From positions 1-35,622 of the forward strand of contig CAZJCK010000033.1 of NCBI GenBank assembly GCA_964544635.1: 35,622 bases of DNA. Reading direction: 5' to 3'. Each line of letters starts with the position of its first letter. The stretch's first letter is position 1. The notes beneath the pieces are model-generated. The model was given only the letters and a program-made list of their open reading frames with translations, searched no databases and was not told the DNA's origin. The DNA comes from CAZJCK01 sp964544635. GTDB lineage: Bacteria; Zixibacteria; MSB-5A5; GN15; FEB-12. Below are positions 31,816 through 35,622 of this stretch, piece after piece. The position numbers and the translations under genes were made by a program.

Positions 31816-33012
31816 TTGTCTACTCCCAATTGCCTGAAGCCGCTCGTAATCGGTGATAAGGTAGCTCGTATTCCCATCGTTCAGGGTGGCATGGGTATTG
31901 GTATTTCACTCTCGGGTCTGGCAGCGGCAACAGCCAACGCAGGCGGCGTCGGCGTAATTGCAGCTGCCGGCATCGGCATGTTTGAGCCTGATTTTTACTC
32001 CAACTATCTTGAAGCAAATCTCCGTGCCTTGCGACGCGAAATCCGCAAAGCCAAAGCGCTGACCAAGGGTATCCTGGGGCTGAATATCATGGTCGCTTTC
32101 TCCAATTATGCCGACTTCGTGCGTACGGCAATTGATGAAGAAATCGACGTGATCTTCTCCGGAGCCGGGTTACCCCTGAAGTTACCGGAATATCTCGAGG
32201 GACGTTCATCTACGAAACTCGTGCCCATCGTTTCATCGGCGAAAGCAGCCGGCCTCATCTGCCGAAGGTGGCAGAGCCGATACGACTATCTGCCCGATGC
32301 GGTCGTGGTGGAGGGTCCGAAGGCCGGTGGTCATCTGGGATTCTCAACAGAACAGATTGACGATCCCGCTTATGCCCTCGAAAGACTGGTACCGCAGGTT
32401 GTCGAAGAAGTACGTAAGTATACAGGTCATCCCGGCAGGCACATTCCCGTGATCGCCGCGGGCGGCATCTACACCGGCGCGGACATCCGTGCCTTCCTGG
32501 ACTTGGGCGCCGACGCCGTACAAATGGGGACGCGCTTTGTCGCAACCAACGAATGTGATGCCGACATATCGTTTAAACAGGCCTATATCGACGCCAAACC
32601 GGAAGATGTCGTAATCATCAAAAGCCCGGTTGGCATGCCGGGGCGGGCCATCCGCAATCGCTACCTCGATGATGTCAATGGCGGAGCCAGGAAACCGTTC
32701 AATTGTCCGTACCATTGTATCATTACGTGCGACTACAAAAGCTCCCCGTTTTGCATCGCCCATGCTTTAATGAGTGCGAAGAAGGGACGTTTCGCCAGCG
32801 GTTTTGCGTTTGCCGGCTCCAATGTTCACCGGGTCAACGAGATCATTCCTGTGGAAGAGTTGATCGCACGACTGCTTTCGGAAACCAGGGAGTCGGGCAA
32901 AAATAGACGAAGCCTGCCATCCCGTATGTTGAGATGGTTCCGAAAATCGGGAAGAGTCAGGTCTGCTCACGGAAACAGTCGGAGCAGCACCTTGACCGAT
33001 TCCCAGCTCTGA
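31816..33012 (+). CDS. Nitronate monooxygenase-like flavoprotein with C-terminal Cys cluster
   Basis: A 398-residue FMN-dependent TIM-barrel protein of the 2-nitropropane dioxygenase family. FMN and catalytic motifs are VQGGMGIGIS (22-31), GPKAGGHLGF with probable catalytic His173, IAAGGIYTGADI (213-224) and VQMGTRF (235-241). An unusual feature is C297-x3-C301-x3-C305-x7-C313 (FNCPYHCIITC then FC), four cysteines able to hold an iron-sulfur cluster or zinc. A basic tail follows (~362-384). The start is TTG 31816, with TGAGG five bases upstream and no ATG nearby in frame. Some relatives act in lipid or enoyl reduction rather than nitronate oxidation, so the activity is uncertain. Confidence 0.85.
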   Translation: MSTPNCLKPLVIGDKVARIPIVQGGMGIGISLSGLAAATANAGGVGVIAAAGIGMFEPDFYSNYLEANLRALRREIRKAKALTKGILGLNIMVAFSNYADFVRTAIDEEIDVIFSGAGLPLKLPEYLEGRSSTKLVPIVSSAKAAGLICRRWQSRYDYLPDAVVVEGPKAGGHLGFSTEQIDDPAYALERLVPQVVEEVRKYTGHPGRHIPVIAAGGIYTGADIRAFLDLGADAVQMGTRFVATNECDADISFKQAYIDAKPEDVVIIKSPVGMPGRAIRNRYLDDVNGGARKPFNCPYHCIITCDYKSSPFCIAHALMSAKKGRFASGFAFAGSNVHRVNEIIPVEELIARLLSETRESGKNRRSLPSRMLRWFRKSGRVRSAHGNSRSSTLTDSQL

Positions 33013-33039
33013 ACGCGCCCAATTAGCTATGCAATATTT

Positions 33040-33058
33040 GCGCCGTTGCGAACGGCGC
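33040..33058. other. Perfect hairpin between convergent genes
   Basis: GCGCCGTT-GCG-AACGGCGC, a perfect 8-bp stem 27 bp after the stop of the flavoprotein gene and 51 bp before the stop of the convergent lipoprotein gene. No T-run follows on either strand, so it may only weakly terminate or stabilise 3' ends. Confidence 0.45.
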
Positions 33059-33109
33059 CTCGTTCGGGCGCGCCGCGTATCCCCAATTATCGAACAAACT
33101 CTGAGTCGT

Positions 33110-34123
33110 CTAATCCCGAATGCAGCGCACCGACAAGCCGTCTTTCTTATAGCGGGCACTTCGGTTGACCTGTGAGTTCATGTAATTCAGGCGCCGGCTC
33201 CAGGCGTCATCACTTTCGCGCGCCGTGGAGGACCAGAAACTGGCGGCGTACCCCACCATTTCGAAACCCAGCAACGAGCGTATGCCGCCGGGCAACGCGG
33301 TGAAGCCGCTGGCGTTGGTGGCTCCGGTATTAGGGCTAAGCCAGTGTACGGTGTCGGCTTCTTTCAGCATCCCACCTTCCACGGTACCGCGATAAAAAGT
33401 CGTATCCGCGTCGGCCTGGCTCATGCCAAGATACATCTCAAGCTGTTTCCACTCATCATCGGTCGCCACATGCCAGCCCACCGGCGCGATATTCCGGCTG
33501 TCATTCACCGCATACCAGTTGTACAGTCGGCCATAGACTGCGGCGTTGTTCACATCGTTGACGCAGTCGACATAGGCTCCGGAGGTCAGGGCGAACCACC
33601 CGTCTTCGTCGGTCACATTCGGAATCGGGTCGCCAGTTCGATAATGTGTCACCTTCAGGTTCTCCTTCAACCATACCTGCGTTCCGATCGTGACTGTTTG
33701 ATACACGTTGCCGTCAATGTCCGTTACCGGGCTGGCGGTGAAGGACCTCGTGGCGCCATACCCGGTGTCCGTGCTGTTGATGGCATAGGCTCTGACATGA
33801 TAGGCGATACCGGCAGTAAGACCGGTCATATTGCTGGCAAAGGTGCCGGCACCAATGCCATCGGTTGTTCTGCTCTCAGCAACCGTCGGGGAAGCACTTG
33901 TACTCCAGCAGATCCCGCGGGCAACGACAATAGTCCCGCCGTCCGAGGTAATCTCGCCGCCGCACTGAGCTGTCGTCTGGGTGATGTTCGTAACCGCAGA
34001 GGTCGTTACTATCGGCACGGCGCTGGAGTTGAGCCCCTTATCATCATCAGTGCAACCGACGACCAGAACCAGCATTACTGCCGCCAGGAGCCAGGAAACC
34101 GTCTCCGTTGAGCATCGTAGCAT
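33110..34123 (-). CDS. Lipoprotein with fibronectin-III-like repeat and Fibrobacter major paralogous domain
   Basis: About 337 residues from ATG 34123 (GGAG six bases upstream). The hydrophobic leader ends in lipobox VVGC, then an acidic DDD suggests outer-membrane sorting or surface display. Residues ~35-130 form an FN3-like module (TSAVTNITQTTAQCGGEITS, GICWSTSASPTV, YHVRAYAINSTDTGYG). The rest is the FSU major paralogous domain: DIDGNVYQTVTIGTQVWLKEN, YGRLYNWYAV, APVGWHVATDDEW, AASFWSSTARESD and LSVRCIRD at the end. Such proteins are multi-copy in Fibrobacter and Bacteroidota relatives; the function is unknown. Confidence 0.9.
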   Translation of the reverse strand: MLRCSTETVSWLLAAVMLVLVVGCTDDDKGLNSSAVPIVTTSAVTNITQTTAQCGGEITSDGGTIVVARGICWSTSASPTVAESRTTDGIGAGTFASNMTGLTAGIAYHVRAYAINSTDTGYGATRSFTASPVTDIDGNVYQTVTIGTQVWLKENLKVTHYRTGDPIPNVTDEDGWFALTSGAYVDCVNDVNNAAVYGRLYNWYAVNDSRNIAPVGWHVATDDEWKQLEMYLGMSQADADTTFYRGTVEGGMLKEADTVHWLSPNTGATNASGFTALPGGIRSLLGFEMVGYAASFWSSTARESDDAWSRRLNYMNSQVNRSARYKKDGLSVRCIRD

Positions 34124-34857
34124 GGCGCTCTCCAATGCGTAAAGAGTTTAAGTCCGACCAGCCTTCTGGACCGCATGGCTATCGGGTGTGGTTCCGATAC
34201 CGGGATACGTGAGAACATGAGCGCCGCACAACCACCGTGGCACCAGGCGCAACCTAGTCAAGATAGCCCATGTTTACGCAGTGAACAATTGATTTGTTTC
34301 ACAGAGCATGGCGATGTTCACTCGTCGCAGACCACAGGATGCGCACAACAGCCGTCCTTGAAACAATCCCTCGTTCCGATGCGCCGCCGCGTACGGTAAG
34401 CCGGTATCTGCACGTCTATGATCTCTGGGAGTTGCACGTTTCCTTCTTGAGGAAGAAATCCCATACCTGCAATCTGACTACGTGGAGAGAACCGCCACTG
34501 CCAAGTGAGTCGACCGGTTGCTGTCAACCCGCTAAGATACGAGCCTCTCACCTTCTCTGTCACATTTGGCTCGGTAGTCCGGCTAATCGGACACAACACT
34601 TCGGCCGCGAGCAGCAACTTCCATTACGTCGCAAGACTGTCTGCGCCGCAGTGCTGGTTTCCTTTACGCCCGCCAAGAAACGACAAGCTACAGAACCTCA
34701 CTGGCTTCCGGGGTCAACCGGAGGCCTGCGGAGCAGCCAAGCGGTTGTCATCCAAGCCGTTATCAAAAACGGACCAGGCGCTCAAGCTTCCGGCGTGGAT
34801 GGCCGATTAGAGACTTAGAAGTCTAATACTATCCTTCGGCTAAAAAGAGGAGCAGCT
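34124..34857. other. Gene-free region upstream of the FG-GAP gene
   Basis: About 730 bp with no convincing coding sequence; the open frames (for example 34294-34818) have no family resemblance and poor coding character. A two-helix fold is possible at 34715-34747 (CAACCG/CGGTTG enclosing GGC/GCC), followed by the hairpin CCGTT-ATCAAA-AACGG (34757-34772). These may belong to a leader or small RNA. A -10-like TAATAC lies at 34824-34829 before the next gene. Confidence 0.45.
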
Positions 34858-35622
34858 ATGTACAAACGTCCAATACTCACTGTCGCGCTCTGCCTGTTGA
34901 TGAGCCTGGCAGTATCGTCGGTCCATGGTGTGCCGTATTTCGAGGCATCGGCCAACTACCATGTCGATTCATACCCGATCGCCATCGCCTCGGGCGACTT
35001 CAATGGCGATACCCACGCCGACCTGGTTACCGCCAACAACGCCGCCAGTTCGATCACTGTCCTGTTGAACGACGGCGACGGTACTTTCGGCAATCGATCC
35101 GACTACTCGACCGGGGCATCGCACAATCCGTACAACGTTACGACGGGTGATCTCGATGGTGACGGTGCGGTCGATATCCTGGCCGCTGGAAGCATGGGAC
35201 TGTCGATCTTTTATGGCGTCGGCGACGGTACCTTTGACTCGGTCGATGTCTATTACTGGGGACATTCGGCCAGCGATGTCGTGGTGGCCGACTTTAATAA
35301 AGACTCCTATCTCGATATCGCCAGCGGCCATCCGGTCGGCGATACCGTGTGGATTCATCTGAATAACCACGACTCCACTTTTACCCGGCACAAAGTGGTG
35401 ACCGAAAACGGCCCGAAGTCACTGGCTATCGGCCAGCTCGACAGTGACACCTATGTCGATATCCTGGTCGGCTGCAAACAGGGGACGGTGTGGAACCTGG
35501 AGAATGATCAGTCCGGCAACTTTACCCCCACCCAGGTGCATATCGGATACCTGGATGATCAAGCAATCGTCGCGGTGGCCGACCTCGACGGCGACGATGT
35601 CGGCGACTTCGCAGTCTACCAG
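34858..35622 (+). CDS. Exported FG-GAP/VCBS-repeat protein (3' end outside window)
   Basis: The frame is open from ATG 34858 to the window edge (255 codons, no stop). AGGAG lies just before the ATG. A signal peptide is clear: MYKRP, a hydrophobic core (ILTVALCLLMSLAVSS) and cleavage near VHG. The mature part is made of beta-propeller repeats with calcium-binding Asp clusters: SGDFNGDTHADLVTA, TGDLDGDGAVDILAA, VADFNKDSYLDIAS, IGQLDSDTYVDILVG and VADLDGDDVGDFAV, spaced about 45-50 residues apart. It is a secreted or surface protein, perhaps an adhesin or part of a larger cell-surface protein; the missing C-terminus could carry a sorting signal. Confidence 0.9.
   Translation, partial: MYKRPILTVALCLLMSLAVSSVHGVPYFEASANYHVDSYPIAIASGDFNGDTHADLVTANNAASSITVLLNDGDGTFGNRSDYSTGASHNPYNVTTGDLDGDGAVDILAAGSMGLSIFYGVGDGTFDSVDVYYWGHSASDVVVADFNKDSYLDIASGHPVGDTVWIHLNNHDSTFTRHKVVTENGPKSLAIGQLDSDTYVDILVGCKQGTVWNLENDQSGNFTPTQVHIGYLDDQAIVAVADLDGDDVGDFAVYQ

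Noticed and set aside
34294..34818. 174-codon frame in the gene-free region
   Set aside because: No ribosome-binding site, Arg/Ser/Cys-rich off-frame composition and no recognisable domain.
34681..34857. Possible riboswitch before the FG-GAP gene
   Set aside because: The conserved cores of cyclic-di-GMP, cobalamin and SAM riboswitches were looked for and not found.

Overview
This 35.6-kb window comes from a moderately GC-rich, densely coding Gram-negative bacterial chromosome. Outer-membrane-type export signals (a signal-peptide porin, several lipoboxes) show an outer membrane. Three surface or secreted proteins (a beta-helix lipoprotein, a lipoprotein ending in a Fibrobacter-type paralogous domain, and an FG-GAP/VCBS protein) are of kinds common in the FCB superphylum and its uncultured relatives (Zixibacteria-like lineages). 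That placement is inference from gene content, not proof. No rRNA, tRNA, CRISPR array, transposase or phage module was recognised, so this looks like core chromosome with small accessory insertions.

Layout. 1-4.2 kb: methionine/folate pair metH (5' end cut by the window) and metF. 4.2-8 kb, minus strand: TPR protein, triple-rhodanese sulfurtransferase, small membrane protein, DinB-like protein. 8-15.5 kb, minus strand: hybrid histidine kinase with four PAS domains, an unknown protein with a C-terminal coiled coil, the GTPase TypA/BipA, and a site-2-type protease with CBS domains. 15.7-18.5 kb, plus strand: a sodium/solute symporter whose stop codon overlaps the start of an outer-membrane alginate-export-like porin, probably an uptake pair. 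18.6-19.2 kb: a small RRM RNA-binding protein gene with its own leader and terminator. 19.3-23.2 kb: GT87-like membrane glycosyltransferase, FkbM methyltransferase, and a two-gene operon (DUF438/hemerythrin/PAS plus DUF1858/DUF2249) preceded by a CRP/FNR-type palindrome. 23.6-27.2 kb, minus strand: PEP carboxylase and a beta-helix lipoprotein. 27.2-28.4 kb: a membrane protein/XRE regulator cassette lying between two copies of a ~70-bp promoter-containing repeat. 28.4-30.2 kb: MscS channel and a second RRM gene. 30.3-35.6 kb: zinc alcohol dehydrogenase, nitronate-monooxygenase-like flavoprotein with a Cys cluster, FSU-domain lipoprotein, a ~730-bp gene-free stretch, and the 5' part of an FG-GAP protein.

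The most interesting signals are regulatory. The two RRM genes, 11 kb apart, share a TATA-like -10, identical spacing, and a homologous 155-167-nt untranslated leader with a conserved hairpin. The XRE cassette has a near-consensus promoter (TTGACA-17-TATGAT) with an inverted repeat across its -10/+1, and is flanked by a duplicated 5' region of the neighbouring lipoprotein gene. The hemerythrin operon carries TTGAC-N4-GTCAA. Several genes appear to use GTG or TTG starts supported by good ribosome-binding sites.
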